From positions 3,410,001 through 3,474,000 of the forward strand of contig OX337231.1 of assembly GCA_946965045.2 (NCBI GenBank): a DNA stretch of 64,000 bases, in the 5' to 3' direction. The stretch is from Epithemia pelagica. Lineage: Eukaryota > Bacillariophyta > Bacillariophyceae > Surirellales > Surirellaceae. Every line of letters starts with the position of its first letter. Position 1 is the first letter of the stretch. Below the pieces are notes generated by a model, which did no database searches, was not told the DNA's origin, and saw nothing but the letters and a program-made list of their open reading frames with translations. Both the position numbers and the translations under genes were made by a program. This document shows, piece by piece, positions 42,581 to 53,700 of the stretch.

Positions 42581-43584
42581 TTTGAAGAGTGTTTTTACGC
42601 CCACACAAAAACGAAGAGTCAAGATTATGGTAATAAAAGTTGTACCGTGTAGCAGCACGCAGCACCGCAGGCGGTGGACAAGGAGATTATGGAAACGCTA
42701 ACAAAATGATATACACTGGTTTTGTACTTTTCAGTGACCTTTGCCGGAATCGCCTGGTGCCAGATTGTGCATAGAATTGGTTTGCCATGTACAGTGACCT
42801 GTATTTCGGTTCTCCCATTCCTCATATGTATGCACTGTTTTGCATGGAGAAGCCTACAACTCAGCGATTCAATGTGGATGCCATATCAGAAGATTTTATT
42901 GATAAAAGATGAGTGAAGCGCTTAGAAAACGGAAAGACGACATACATTTTCCATGACCACAGATATGCTGCCTTGCACACATGGATAGCATCTCCAAACT
43001 CCAAACCGAACTACGTGTACTTCCACTTATTAACAATTTTCTCTGGGCCTAACCCTTAACTTTTTGTCGTCCTCTCCCCTCACATATACGAGTAATGGAT
43101 GCCTACTGCCTACCGAACTCACTTTGCTCACATATACACATACACATAACCTCCTGGGCAGTGGGCATAGGCTATGGACTATGGAGCTATGGCCTATTTG
43201 TGTATTTCGTTGTAGATCGTGAATGGCTGTGGCCATTGGCCATACGAGATCTCCCTACGTCTATTCGTACTCTGTTTTCAAAACTCTCAGATCTCGAATC
43301 TTCTCCAAGAGTGCTCTTACCTACCTAGCTAGCTGATCCGACCATAGATTACGGAGAATTGGGCAACACTCAACACTCCACAAACAAGAATCGGAAGCAA
43401 ACTGTGTCAGGCCGAGTCAAACTAACAACACCGTAAGAACACGGTTACAAAATACAAAATACGACCTGCACCTATGCAAAAACAGAAGGCAACACGAAGT
43501 AGCTCTCTAGGGTTCGGTGACGTTTCTGACCAAGACAGGCCTAAAGTTTAAACTTGTCCATCTCGGCGCGTGATGTAAGTAACA
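42581..43584. other. Intergenic between the two DUF6824 genes
   Basis: About 1 kb; upstream region of copy A and 3' flank of copy B. Nothing else recognised. Confidence 0.4.
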
Positions 43585-44432
43585 TCAATCGTCATCAAAC
43601 ACCCTCCTCATATCAACCGACAAAGACCCAGGCTCCAATGATGAAAGCTTTGAAGACATACCACTAATGAGTGATCCTGCAAAAAGCTCCTTCAGATCAT
43701 TGTCATGATCTGGATCCTCCATATCCCGATCGAAGGGAAGACCCATCGCACATCCGGTTTTTTCATCTTTACTCTTGAGATCTTGCTCAACGTCCTCCAT
43801 TTCCATATCTTCAAGAGCCACCGTAATACCTTGGCTTCCTTCTTCCTCCATAAGGTCTGTTCGATTCGAGCTCATTGAAACATATGGCTCCGTAGCCGAG
43901 TCGTCGCTTCCAATGGACCGCATAGAAGAGGAGTGCGCTCTCATCGAACACATTTGTTGAGTAAACGATGCATTTGGAGACTTCATGGCCTTAACCAGCA
44001 GTCTGATTGCCTGTCGGTTTGCAAAGTTTGATTGAAGTTTAGTGTTTTCCGTCCATGATGCACATGTCCCTCATGAGTATCGATTCTACGCACCTGCGAA
44101 ACCTTTGCCCTTGCCTCCTTATCGTCGATCTCAACGAGCGTCCCGCTTCCTTTACTTTGCTCCCTGAGGAACTTTCCTCCGCGAGATTTCACTCGGTCGA
44201 CTATCCCTTGAGCAATCTGGGTTTTTTCCACCTTTTTGGCCTTATCATAATCATGAACTACATGGGACATCAGCACTCGGAACTTTATGTTTCCTTGTTT
44301 CTCGTAATACCCCTTTCCTCGGCCCAACAATACATCGTTAACACCAAGGTTAGCAAACTCCAAATAATTCCGCCCTCGGCTCCGTGTCTGCTGATCTCCA
44401 CCATGATTCCATTTCGAAAAGAACCGGGACAT
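43585..44432 (-). CDS. DUF6824 (DVLLGRG) domain protein, copy B
   Basis: Exons 44432-44094 and 44010-43585 with an 83-bp intron (donor GTGCGTAG, acceptor CGACAG) at the same place as the first intron of copy A, after DDKEARAKVSQ; 254 residues from MSRFFSKWNHGGDQ. The domain shows GVNDVLLGRGKGYYEKQGNI, KKVEKTQIAQGIVDRVKS and GGKFLREQSKGSG. After the junction comes AIRLLVKAMKSPNASF, then an acidic Ser-rich tail (SMRSIGSDDSATEPYVSMSSNRTDLMEEEG) whose wording parallels copy A (SIRSNRTDDTEPVVSHRSDRTDYLE). Shared intron position and tail show that copies A and B arose by tandem duplication. Copy B lacks the extra exon of copy A. Confidence 0.83.
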
Positions 44433-44867
44433 GTTGGTCACGAATGGAGTGAATGCGATATGCGATGCTTTAGTCCTGGCTTCAAGCCCTTCAATGAAAA
44501 TTATAATTTAGATATGTCGTCCAACGCTGTCTCTGGTTCTCAAAATCACCGATAACCAGCAGATAACCAACAAGTCAGAAGGTTGACAGATCTGTGAGAT
44601 GACAAGGACTTGCTTCTTGCACCAGACAGGACACAGGACATGCGGATTGTCTGCATGAGTGCGGATGCGGAAGTTATAGCGATGGTGATCTTTGTCGCTG
44701 TATCGAGGGATGGCTAGAGTGTCATCGAGTACCGAATAGTACTGGCTCTGATTCAGTTCTTTTCAATCCCATATGATACAACGCAGCGATCTTGAAAAAA
44801 AAGATTGATAACACGTGCACGTGCACTCAACGCGACGCTTTTTTCCCTCCTTTTGTCGTCGCACATA
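44433..44867. other. Intergenic, upstream of DUF6824 copy B
   Basis: Presumed promoter region up to the non-autonomous transposon; no other signal. Confidence 0.35.
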
Positions 44868-45656
44868 GAAATTGCCTTAAAAGCTGGTTCCGTCTCGGAC
44901 GAGAGGCTGCCAAGAGATTTGCCAATGACCTGTCGAGTCCGGACAAGAAGTCAGACAAAAGCCATAGCACAACCTATCCTAGTTAATCATTCCTTGAAGT
45001 AGATCGTGTTCCCATTCCATAGCTAAAACCCCGAATTTCGGTAATGGCTAATAGTACTCGTTTGTAGCTATCTAGTCATTAGAGAGCCGAGTTGACCTGT
45101 CAAACAGGATATTGCAAGCAGGCATGGCAACTTGAAAACCGTTCAACGGAAAGACCAAATTCCGAGATCTGGCCCGAATTCCGAGATCTGGCCCGAATTC
45201 CGAGATCTGGCCCGAATTCCGAGATCGACCCGAATTCCGAGATCGACCCGAATTCCGACAAAAGTATTCTTTATTATAGAGTAAAAACCCGAATTCCGAG
45301 ATCTGGCCCGAATTCCGAGATCGACCCGAATTCCGAGATCTGGCCCGAATTCCGAGATCGACCCGAATTCCGAGATCGGGACCAGATTTCCGACATCAGG
45401 ACCAAAATTAATTAAAGACACGTGCCATCCAACTGACCGGCGCACTTTCTTACGCCTAATCGGTTGTAGATATACGCTGAGACCTGAATTCTGTCCTACG
45501 AGAACACGTTGCCTCCCCGAAATCTTGGATGATGTTTGGACGAACGACCTAGCCTTTTGGGACATTGACGCGACCTCTCTAGGACGAGAAAGGCTAGCTT
45601 GTTGATAATCTATCTGTAGTGCAATCCGAGACGGAACAAGCTTTTAAGGCAATTTC
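44868..45656. mobile_element. Non-autonomous Harbinger derivative, 789 bp
   Basis: Terminal repeats 44868-44899 and 45625-45656 match those of the complete element, and ATA flanks both ends (44865-44867, 45657-45659), a second independent 3-bp target duplication. Its left 200 bp match the right (transposase-side) end of the complete copy, and its right end matches the left (accessory-gene) end, so the element is inserted in reverse. Both genes are gone; only the ends and the central repeat array remain. Confidence 0.93.
45156..45378. repeat. Central array of CGAATTCCGAGATC units in the non-autonomous Harbinger copy (11 units)
   Basis: Same unit and same two-block plan as at 23557-23760 (six plus five units around an AT-rich spacer with TAGAGTAAAAACC), the extra unit being one more CTGGCC form in the first block. 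The array midpoint (45267) is within a few bases of the element midpoint (45262). Confidence 0.93.
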
Positions 45657-45723
45657 ATAGCTATGCCCCGATACCAGAACGGTGCTAACTACTGCTACTC
45701 GGAGCTCGGAGTAGCTCACAACA

Positions 45724-46110
45724 TCACAACATCCTGTAAAGGAAGAAAGAGAAGCCACCCCTTCCAAGTTTTCGCACGTTCTCTATATACTTATCACGGT
45801 TCAATATATTCGAAAGAGGGTTTCGATTGATGGAATTAATGATCAAAGATGGCTCTATTCGCTCCACGTACCGATGGAGAAAAAAGTTGCAAAGCCGAAC
45901 CGCGATACCATTCTTGTTAATCCATAAGATTGTAGAATGAGAGTCATGGAAAAAGTCCTCTTGACCAACAACGATGGTTGGGTATACTGTTCCATCCCTT
46001 AGTGGAACCAGAAAATTGTTTGATTTTCCAAAGTGATTTACTCGTGACAACATCTCCTGTGCACGTCTCGAACCCATTGTCCTTGATGACTTCCACTGTG
46101 TTTGGATCAT
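45724..46110 (-). CDS. Hypothetical protein, possibly spurious
   Basis: 128 codons from the ATG at 46108-46110, 11 bp after the MED31 stop on the same strand. Composition is protein-like (VGQEDFFHDSHSTILWIN, AVRLCNFFLHRYVERI) but no family is recognised, and the close spacing suggests it lies in the MED31 3' UTR. It could instead be the end of another, unrecognised gene. Confidence 0.3.
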   Translation of the reverse strand: MIQTQWKSSRTMGSRRAQEMLSRVNHFGKSNNFLVPLRDGTVYPTIVVGQEDFFHDSHSTILWINKNGIAVRLCNFFLHRYVERIEPSLIINSINRNPLSNILNRDKYIENVRKLGRGGFSFFLYRML

Positions 46111-46121
46111 TGTATCATTTG

Positions 46122-46691
46122 CTACGATGACATGGCAGTAGATGATCCTGGTGCTGCTGGATCAATGGACATTGAAGTCGAGGAGGAGACGAGGTTCTCT
46201 GGTTCTTCTTGACGGGCGTCGTTATTTGTATCTGCTCGCGACAGTCCAGTTCCATAGAGGGTCGCATGTCGATGTTGCCAAGAAAGAAATTGTTGTTGAT
46301 GGCAAAAGTTGCGAAATTCTGGCAAAGTCCATTCTTTCGCTAACACGGCGGGTTGCTCAAGGAGCAGCTCAAGGAAATACAATGCATGTGGATAGGATAA
46401 GTAGCGACTGTAGGCCGGTTGAGACCATACGGAAAATAAGTACTTGAGGTAAGCCAAAAACTGAGGATCTTGGAACAACAAGCGATCACCTTCCTCTGTT
46501 TTGCTTGTGGCTAGAAAGTGCAAATAGGCTGGACTCGCCAACGATTGGACAAACTCCAATTCCAGTTCAAATCGATTACTTGGAAGTGGCTCGGCGACAG
46601 ACTCCGATGCATGAGTGTGGCTCCCATGGTTTGTTCCACCACCATTTAGCTGGGAACCGTCCTTTTCGGTCGTATCCTTCGTTGAGTCCAT
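46122..46691 (-). CDS. MED31: Mediator complex subunit 31 (SOH1)
   Basis: 189 residues from the ATG at 46689-46691; the frame extends upstream only to a TTG, so a short upstream exon is possible. The core of about 100 residues is a clear MED31: NRFELELEFVQSLASPAY, LHFLATSK, FLAYLKYLFSVWSQPAY, SRYLSYPHALYFLELLLEQP and CHQQQFLSWQHRHATL. MED31 is the most conserved subunit of the Mediator middle module and joins transcription factors to RNA polymerase II in the nucleus. Compared with the human protein, the loop after FLATSK is longer (TEEGDRLLFQDPQ). Flanks are Ser/Thr-rich and disordered. Confidence 0.92.
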   Translation of the reverse strand: MDSTKDTTEKDGSQLNGGGTNHGSHTHASESVAEPLPSNRFELELEFVQSLASPAYLHFLATSKTEEGDRLLFQDPQFLAYLKYLFSVWSQPAYSRYLSYPHALYFLELLLEQPAVLAKEWTLPEFRNFCHQQQFLSWQHRHATLYGTGLSRADTNNDARQEEPENLVSSSTSMSIDPAAPGSSTAMSS

Positions 46692-47184
46692 GGTCGATGA
46701 AGTGTTCGGGGTGTTGGGGCTTCTTGTGCGGCGCGGCGACTGACCATCAATGCGACTGTTACGCGACAAATCTCATCCTCTTGAATCTTGAGACGTGAGG
46801 GCCATGGGAGGGACAATGGCGGTGGCTCATGAACCGCTGGATCAATGATCGATAGCCCTGTCAACCAGTGTTCTACCTCCAATAGTAGAGAGACCAGGTA
46901 CTTGTCAATCACAAACTACTTATATAGCTATGCAATGACGATGGTCCTAGAATAGACCGGATGGCCATGGCTAAGGTACGTGTATCCCCGTCTAGCTCTC
47001 TTAGGCAGGTAATAGGTCATTGTTTATGCGTCTGACCAAATCGTTGCTACCCACTATAGATGTGACAACAGACCACCAAGCAGAACGTGGCTCTAGAGAT
47101 GATGATGATGAAAAGGAGGAGACATGATACACACAAACGTCGTTGTTCTAGAAAGAATCAGAGGAGAAAATGCTTTTTCTCTGT
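46692..47184. other. Intergenic
   Basis: Upstream of MED31 and 3' of guanylate kinase; contains a short GAT microsatellite-like run near 47100. No gene supported. Confidence 0.35.
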
Positions 47185-48529
47185 TCAGGACACGACACAC
47201 TTGGACGTACAGCTTTTTTGTTCGTCATCGGGAGCCATTTCCACCAAATGAGGATACCATTCCTTGATGCATTCCACCAAATCTTCAAAACATTGTTTCA
47301 AATCCGCATTGACAAAGACACGATCAAAATTCCCAGCTTGTTGACTGCGACAGAGTCAAAAGAGATACATTGAGTAGAGATACATTGAGTAAAGAAGAGA
47401 TATGAAAACAGAGAAGCACCCCATGTGAGTGAAATGGCAAGAAAGGTATGAAACAAGACACAAGAGTCGTCCAGAGCAAAACACAAGATTCTCTTTTGGC
47501 GCCGTCCCAGTATGCAGTCCACGGCAACCCAATCAGCCCCACACAGAAAAACACACACGCCCTACATGTGTCTCTCTCCATTACCATCAGTGGCAGCAGC
47601 AACAGGTGTATCCCTTCCTCTTGCACGTACCCGTATTCCATTTCCTTGGCGGCATTCCCCAAACGCGTCTTGACTTGTTCTTCGGATTCGGTCCCTCGTC
47701 CCCGCAATCGCTTTTCCAGGGCTTCCATGGAAGGTGGCGCAATGAAAATGTAATGGGGTTCCAAGGAACTTAGTTTCACCTTTTGTACACCCTGTACATC
47801 AATGTCCAAGACACAGACCTTGCCATTGGCTTGGACACTTTCCACCGCGGCCACACTGAACACAAGGTGACACGAAGCCAGGAATGGAAACACAAAAACG
47901 ACGTAACCAGTTCGTTGAGAATAGGTTTCACAAAAGAAATGAAAAAGCAGAAGAAACGAAAGAGTGTGAAAAGGGTGCCGACAAGAGAAAGTCATTCCAA
48001 CAACAACAACGACAAGTGTCCATAGGAAACACCATCCATACCTGGTACCATAGTATTTGCCATGTACTTCGGCATATTCAATAAATTTGCCATCCGCAAT
48101 ATCTTTTTGAATGGCTTCGACGGTAGTAAAATTGTAATGAACGCCATCTTGTTCGCCTTCCCGAGGTGGACGCGTGGTATGAGAGACGGAAAACCCAAAT
48201 TGGTCGTTGGGGAATCGTTTCATGAGCAATTCAATCAAGGTTCCCTTTCCCACACCGGAAGGACCGCAAAAGACGACTGGTTTCAAAGGTTCGCCCGACA
48301 TGATGGGTTTTGTAGGAGGAGTCGAAGTAGTACAGTTGGTGGTGGTCGTTGGAACAGTCTGGTTGGCAGCAGTCACTGTAGCAACAGTCCAAAGGGGAAG
48401 AATCCAAGCAACAGTCGTAGGAACGAGAAACCCAAAGTTCGAGGCTGCAGATGAGCACGGACAAGCCAACAAGAGCAAGAGATGCAATATGACTAGGAGT
48501 GGGATGAAGCACGTCGTCCTCAATGGCAT
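47185..48529 (-). CDS. GMK: Guanylate kinase with N-terminal signal-like extension, three exons
   Basis: Exons 48529-48042, 47855-47631 and 47344-47185; introns 186 and 286 bp, both GT-AG. Joins give [14 protein letters not shown] and [18 protein letters not shown], 290 residues in all. The enzyme phosphorylates GMP to GDP. The kinase domain starts at [14 protein letters not shown] (P-loop 89-96), with [13 protein letters not shown] for GMP binding and [27 protein letters not shown], then [15 protein letters not shown]. The first 76 residues are hydrophobic ([19 protein letters not shown]) followed by [10 protein letters not shown], which resembles a diatom plastid pre-sequence; an internal ATG ([10 protein letters not shown], residue 77) would give a cytosolic enzyme. 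Confidence 0.93.
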
Positions 48530-48629
48530 GCAAAGGGGGTATGCCGATGAATGGAGCAAAAGATGTGTGACCGACCAACAGAAATGCCAGTTTGGAAGCA
48601 CTCTTTAGCGTTTTGATTGGATTCGTTGG

Positions 48630-50273
48630 ATGCACCTTTTGCTCTTCCCGAACTTCCAAAAAATCTTGCTGCGCACCTTACGATTGACCATGGGCAGCGA
48701 GTCAACGGCAACCACACCCAAAGACTCTTCACAAGGAGAGTCTGTGTCAATACCTGTCGATTCCACAAAACAGGAACAACCACACATGGATGGTCCAACC
48801 ATTTCCCCTCCAGTCACAACAACAACCACAACGACGACCATCGATCCCTTAAATGTCGGAGACACGTGTCAAGTGAAATGGCGGAATGGAGAACGCAAAT
48901 TGGATGCCATTGTCGTGGAACGACGACCGTTGGGATACCGAAAGAAAAAGCGGCAACGACGACTGCTGCAGAATTCTTCATCTGGTTGTGAACTGGAATA
49001 TTATGTCCACTATCAAGGACACGATCGACGATTGGATGAATGGATTCCCCTGCAAAAGTTTGTCTTGGATACCTTGGAACGGCAAACAACCACAACAACA
49101 ACAACGACGACGACGACGACTGGTGGTAGCGGAACGGCGGATTCCGGTCTAGGAGGAGGTAGTAACCATGGCAGTTCGGAAGGAGGATTGACTTTGACGG
49201 CTTTGACTTCGGGTGATGTCGGAGACACGGAAGAAGCGGACGGCAGTGCCACGAACAACACTACGAATACATCTCCCAGCAAGGATACAACCACGGCGCC
49301 TGCTACGTCGTCTTCGACCAATGCTGCTACTACTACTTCTTCTACTACTGCAGCGCCCATTCAATGGGGCGTGGGTGGCAATTGGCATGGCAATTCCGGG
49401 GATCCTTCCTTGGCGGCCTTTGAACGAGAACATGAGGAAACTACCAAAATCAAAAATATCGAAACCATTATCATGGGAGAATGGCAGGTTGAGGCTTGGT
49501 ATTACAGTCCCTTCCCGGACGAATATTCCAATTTGGAAACCTTGTATGTCTGCGAGTTTTGTTTAACCTACATGCGGCAGTTGCGGACCTACAAGCAACA
49601 TGTACAAACCTGTGGCTGTCCCCGTCATCCACCGGGTCGCAAAATTTATAGCGAACCCGATTTGGCGGTTTACGAATTGGATGGGAAGGACCATACGGCC
49701 TATTGTCAAAAACTCTGTTTGTTGGCCAAGTTGTTTTTGGATCACAAGACCTTGTACTTTGACGTGACGCCCTTTTACTTTTATGTCGTTACCAAAGTAG
49801 ATGAGGACGGAGCTCATATTGTGGGATACTTTTCGAAAGAAAAAGTATCGAGCGAAGGCTACAATTTGGCTTGTATCTTGACCTTTCCCCAATACCAAAA
49901 GGCGGGCTATGGCAAATTCATTATTTCTCTTTCCTACGAATTGACGAAACGAGAAGGCAAGACCGGGTCTCCGGAAAAACCCTTGTCGGATCTGGGTAAG
50001 GTCTCGTATCGGAGTTATTGGAAGCATGTCTTGTTCCATTTGTTGGCCCGGCACGATACGACTCTTTCCCCCACGACGAATACCATGAAAGATTTGAGCA
50101 TTGCCGACTTGTCCACCCGCACCGGTATCAAAAATGAAGACATTTTGTCCACCCTCCAAGCCTTGGATATGATCAAGGTGTGGAAAGGACAACATGTGGT
50201 CTATGTCGAACAAAAGGTGATTCGTAAATACATGGCACAACGGTACGTGTATTCGAGTACTGGATCTCGTTGA
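48630..50273 (+). CDS. MYST-family histone acetyltransferase (chromo-barrel plus MYST domain)
   Basis: 547 residues from the ATG at 48630; the second ATG at 48690 (MGSESTATTP) may be the true start. Order: chromo-barrel/Tudor-knot (about 72-150; VGDTCQVKWRNGERKLDAIV, ELEYYVHYQGHDRRLDEWI); a Thr-rich linker; MYST domain (about 270-535) with a C2HC zinc finger (LYVCEFCLTY, QHVQTCGCPRHPPG), the acetyl-CoA loop QYQKAGYGKFI, and SPEKPLSDLG carrying the catalytic Glu. Enzymes of this architecture (Esa1/Tip60/MOF class) acetylate histone H4 in nuclear complexes. The gene is divergent from guanylate kinase with only about 100 bp between start codons, so the two probably share a bidirectional promoter. 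Confidence 0.95.
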   Translation: MHLLLFPNFQKILLRTLRLTMGSESTATTPKDSSQGESVSIPVDSTKQEQPHMDGPTISPPVTTTTTTTTIDPLNVGDTCQVKWRNGERKLDAIVVERRPLGYRKKKRQRRLLQNSSSGCELEYYVHYQGHDRRLDEWIPLQKFVLDTLERQTTTTTTTTTTTTGGSGTADSGLGGGSNHGSSEGGLTLTALTSGDVGDTEEADGSATNNTTNTSPSKDTTTAPATSSSTNAATTTSSTTAAPIQWGVGGNWHGNSGDPSLAAFEREHEETTKIKNIETIIMGEWQVEAWYYSPFPDEYSNLETLYVCEFCLTYMRQLRTYKQHVQTCGCPRHPPGRKIYSEPDLAVYELDGKDHTAYCQKLCLLAKLFLDHKTLYFDVTPFYFYVVTKVDEDGAHIVGYFSKEKVSSEGYNLACILTFPQYQKAGYGKFIISLSYELTKREGKTGSPEKPLSDLGKVSYRSYWKHVLFHLLARHDTTLSPTTNTMKDLSIADLSTRTGIKNEDILSTLQALDMIKVWKGQHVVYVEQKVIRKYMAQRYVYSSTGSR

Positions 50274-50764
50274 CACTGCGTGTGTCTGGGTGTTTCGGTA
50301 CAAGTAGAGAGCCAAACGGCTGACAATTGGGATGCAACTTGTTTCGTGTTGGTTCTTGGTTGTCTTGTTGGTATACTGACCGTCGTGTTTGTTTTCAATG
50401 ATGCTTGCTTTTGCAGGAAGCAGTTTCGATTGTGCAAACCCGAATGCCTCGATTGGAATGCGCCGCCTCCGCCCACGCCCGAAAAGGACTCGTAGAATAG
50501 TCAGGATCATTCAGACAGGAATCGAAACACGACGAACGAGACAAGCATCGCAACGATCACTATTAGCCGTTGGTGATAAGATGATCTACACATGACTCAC
50601 TACATGTTTGACAATTGGGTACAAGCAAGTTATTATGGCATAATGGCGAGCAATGGAAACCCCTCAACTTCGCCATTCGACGTGCGCATTATTCTATGTC
50701 TTTGGGTGAAGCAACCTTCACGCTATCCTGGCACATCGCAGTCATGGAACAGTATTTCAGTCCA
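50274..50764. other. Intergenic between convergent genes
   Basis: 3' flanks of the MYST gene and the large oxygenase-like gene; nothing further recognised. Confidence 0.4.
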
Positions 50765-53700
50765 TCAGGTTTCGTCTCCATCTGCTACTTTTAGACGCTT
50801 TGCTGCAGGCTCCTCTTGTTTCGGTCGTCTTGATGGATGCCCCTGTTCAGGTTGGTTTGATGGATGCCCCTGCTCAGGTTGGCTTGATGAATGGTGCAAT
50901 TTTTCAATCTCCGCTCGAACATTGGACAGTTCCTTCATATTCGAGTTGTATTCCTCGACTTTGGCGTTGTACAATTCCTTCGTTTTGGTTACAATCACCG
51001 ATGCTTCCTCATCGTACTTCTCGCTGAGTTGAATTTCAACACTGAAGCCTTGGGCGAGGGTCTGTTGGGTACTGGCGGGGTGTCCTGCAGAACGTCGAGC
51101 CCGTACACGACTTGCAAGACGTAATGCAGTAGGAATGCCTCCTCCGACTCTAACCTCGGCAGGGCCCCGCAAGTCGCTGCGGAGAAACTTGTCCAGATTT
51201 TTATGTGAGGTATCAGCATCTGGCATGCTCCAAGAAAACACTGGTTTTCCGCCTTGAGTATTTAGAATCAGGATTTGCTCTTCGTATACAAGCTGACAAA
51301 TTTGCACTTCGCGGTACCAAATATGCACCATGTCAAGGCATTTGTCTTTTGCCTCTGCATGATCCGATTTGATATTGCGTGGCCTAAGCTTTTGCATAAC
51401 GGAGTGGGCTTTTGAGAGGATACATGCAGGGGCAGTGACTGCCCAGGTTTCAATAGACCGAAACATCGATGGGGTACCATAACGGATGAGAAGCGTTAGT
51501 GCAAATTCAATATTGGACGACTCCCACACGCTGTTGCCAACATCTGTTCGGCGCAGCGAATCCATCACGGAAGAAGCTTTACTCTCGACCAATACGCGGA
51601 CCAAATCGTTCAGAAGGGATAAGCGAAGACTACCAATGTTCATCGAAGGGACGTTTCTTGAAATCATCTCAATTGCTCTCATTTGATAAGGCAAAGTCTC
51701 AACCAGCTTCACCATGGAACTCATTTTTCGGATTCGGACAAAGCACAACTCTACTAGAGTTGTTACTTTCTCCGACCTATAACGCTTCGAAAAGGCGACG
51801 AGATGCTTGCAAATATCAATTGAGACGGCTTGAGACATACCTGGCGCGTAACCGCAATTGTCCTGATGAAAGCACCATGACGGCCAGTTGTGTTCAGTTG
51901 CTCTGTGGAAATTACTGAGTGTCTTTTGCCAAAGAGACTTCATGAATGCATTTTTCGTCAGTTTAAAAATGACCCACATCATCTCTAAGAACTCTTTGCA
52001 ATCCGCTTCCTTTCCAATATCAGGAAGCTGTAGTACAAATTCCCGGATTGCAGCTATTCTCGCGTCGTGCCATCCATGTTTCATTATCATCTTGACAAAG
52101 ACCAATATTACCTGATAGGAGGGGAATTTCGCTTGAGGCAATGCCTTCACGATTGTTTCGAACCAAGGCCAAAACGTGCTCTTGCCTTGAATTAATTTGA
52201 ACAGAGCAAGAAAATCGTCCCAACCAATTCTGGATTTGGACCTTGTCATATACTTGATCGCATAGTCCAGAAGTTCGGGGTTTCTTTGAACGAACTTGAC
52301 CGCATTGGAGAAGTTGCTTCGACAAACGCTCTCAAAGGTTCTTTCTGTGTGGAAGGCAATCAGAAAGCAAGTGGAATAGGTAGTCTCATCACTCTCTCCT
52401 TCATGCTCTGCATTGTGAAGAAAGCCCTCTTTCTCGTTTCCCCACATGTCCTTGCATACGTTGTACGTGGCTAAAAGCATTCCCCCCTTTTGGATTGGGT
52501 CAAAATTCAGTTCTCGATCGAGCCACTCTTTATTGACATTCGCATCACTTCCATCTTGGTGAAAGAGTTCCTTGAGGCAAACGTCGCCAGGCGTTGCATC
52601 ATGATCATCGAACTCACCGCTATACGGATTACTGCTTCCAAGTTCTTCAACCTTCCTATCCGCAGTGGCAACGATCAATTCCCAACCATCAACTTGTTGA
52701 CCAACCGTCAGAGCCAGAGCTTGATCCTTCCCCTTGAGGGCACCCACTCCAAGGCTTCTCAAAGACGAACTGGTATAACGATGGTTTAGTGGAACGGCGA
52801 AGAGTGAGTCGCGCTTATTCAACTGATGGATCACTGACTCCAATAATCCCTCCTCAATTTGACCCGAAGAGGATTTGGAAACTCCGTTCCCCGTGTAGCA
52901 AAGCGAATAACTGAGGATGAGGCGGTATCCCGACTCGATTGGAAGCATTTCGTGCTCGCAATCCGTGTGGTATGCCACATAGCGACACATGTAGGGGGAG
53001 GTTTCGGCTTCTTGCAAGCAAAATGTTTGCGTCTGGCCGTTGCGAGAGACCACAAACGACCCGCCCGTGAAGCTGCTCGGTAATTGTATCATCAGCGTGG
53101 CAAACAAGCCTTTCGTCTTCTCCGTATCTCGACGCTTTTTAAAACACCCTCCTTGTTCGTGAAGCAATAGTTTGTCAAGTTGGGCACGAACGAACTGGGA
53201 ATTGACCCCCAGATCAAGGCAAACCCTTTTTGTCAGTTCTTCCAAGGCGCAGTGCCATGCTGGATTGGTCAAGGCAACCATCCCGGCGTCAATTTGTACA
53301 GTACTGCGCATGGAGCTGTCAATCTCAGTTTCCATACCACGTTCATGGGGAGCTTGGCTGGCGGCGGTTATGATCTTAGTCACAGTTTCTTCGTCCACAG
53401 GCAGAGGTACTTCGCCCACCCTGTCGACAACCAACCCGGGCATGGCTGGTAACTTGGCGGCGAAACCTCCAGTGCAGGTGGATCCAGGAGATTTCAGACA
53501 GTCAATGGTTTCAAACACATTTGCTAGACATGTTTCCTCGGCGCTACCGTTCTTGCGTTGATATTCGGCTTTGGTAGGGTCCAAGCTTTCAGCTTCTTCC
53601 GGTATCTCGTCGAGCAAAATGAACGAGTCTGGTGGATCCGTTTCAAGTCTTGATTTCTCACAAGGCTCTAAATCCATGGGGACATCTGCTGATAATGGCG

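Noticed and set aside
49013-49433. Valine-rich minus-strand frames across the MYST linker
   Set aside because: Complement of the ACA/ACG (Thr) codon run in the MYST gene.
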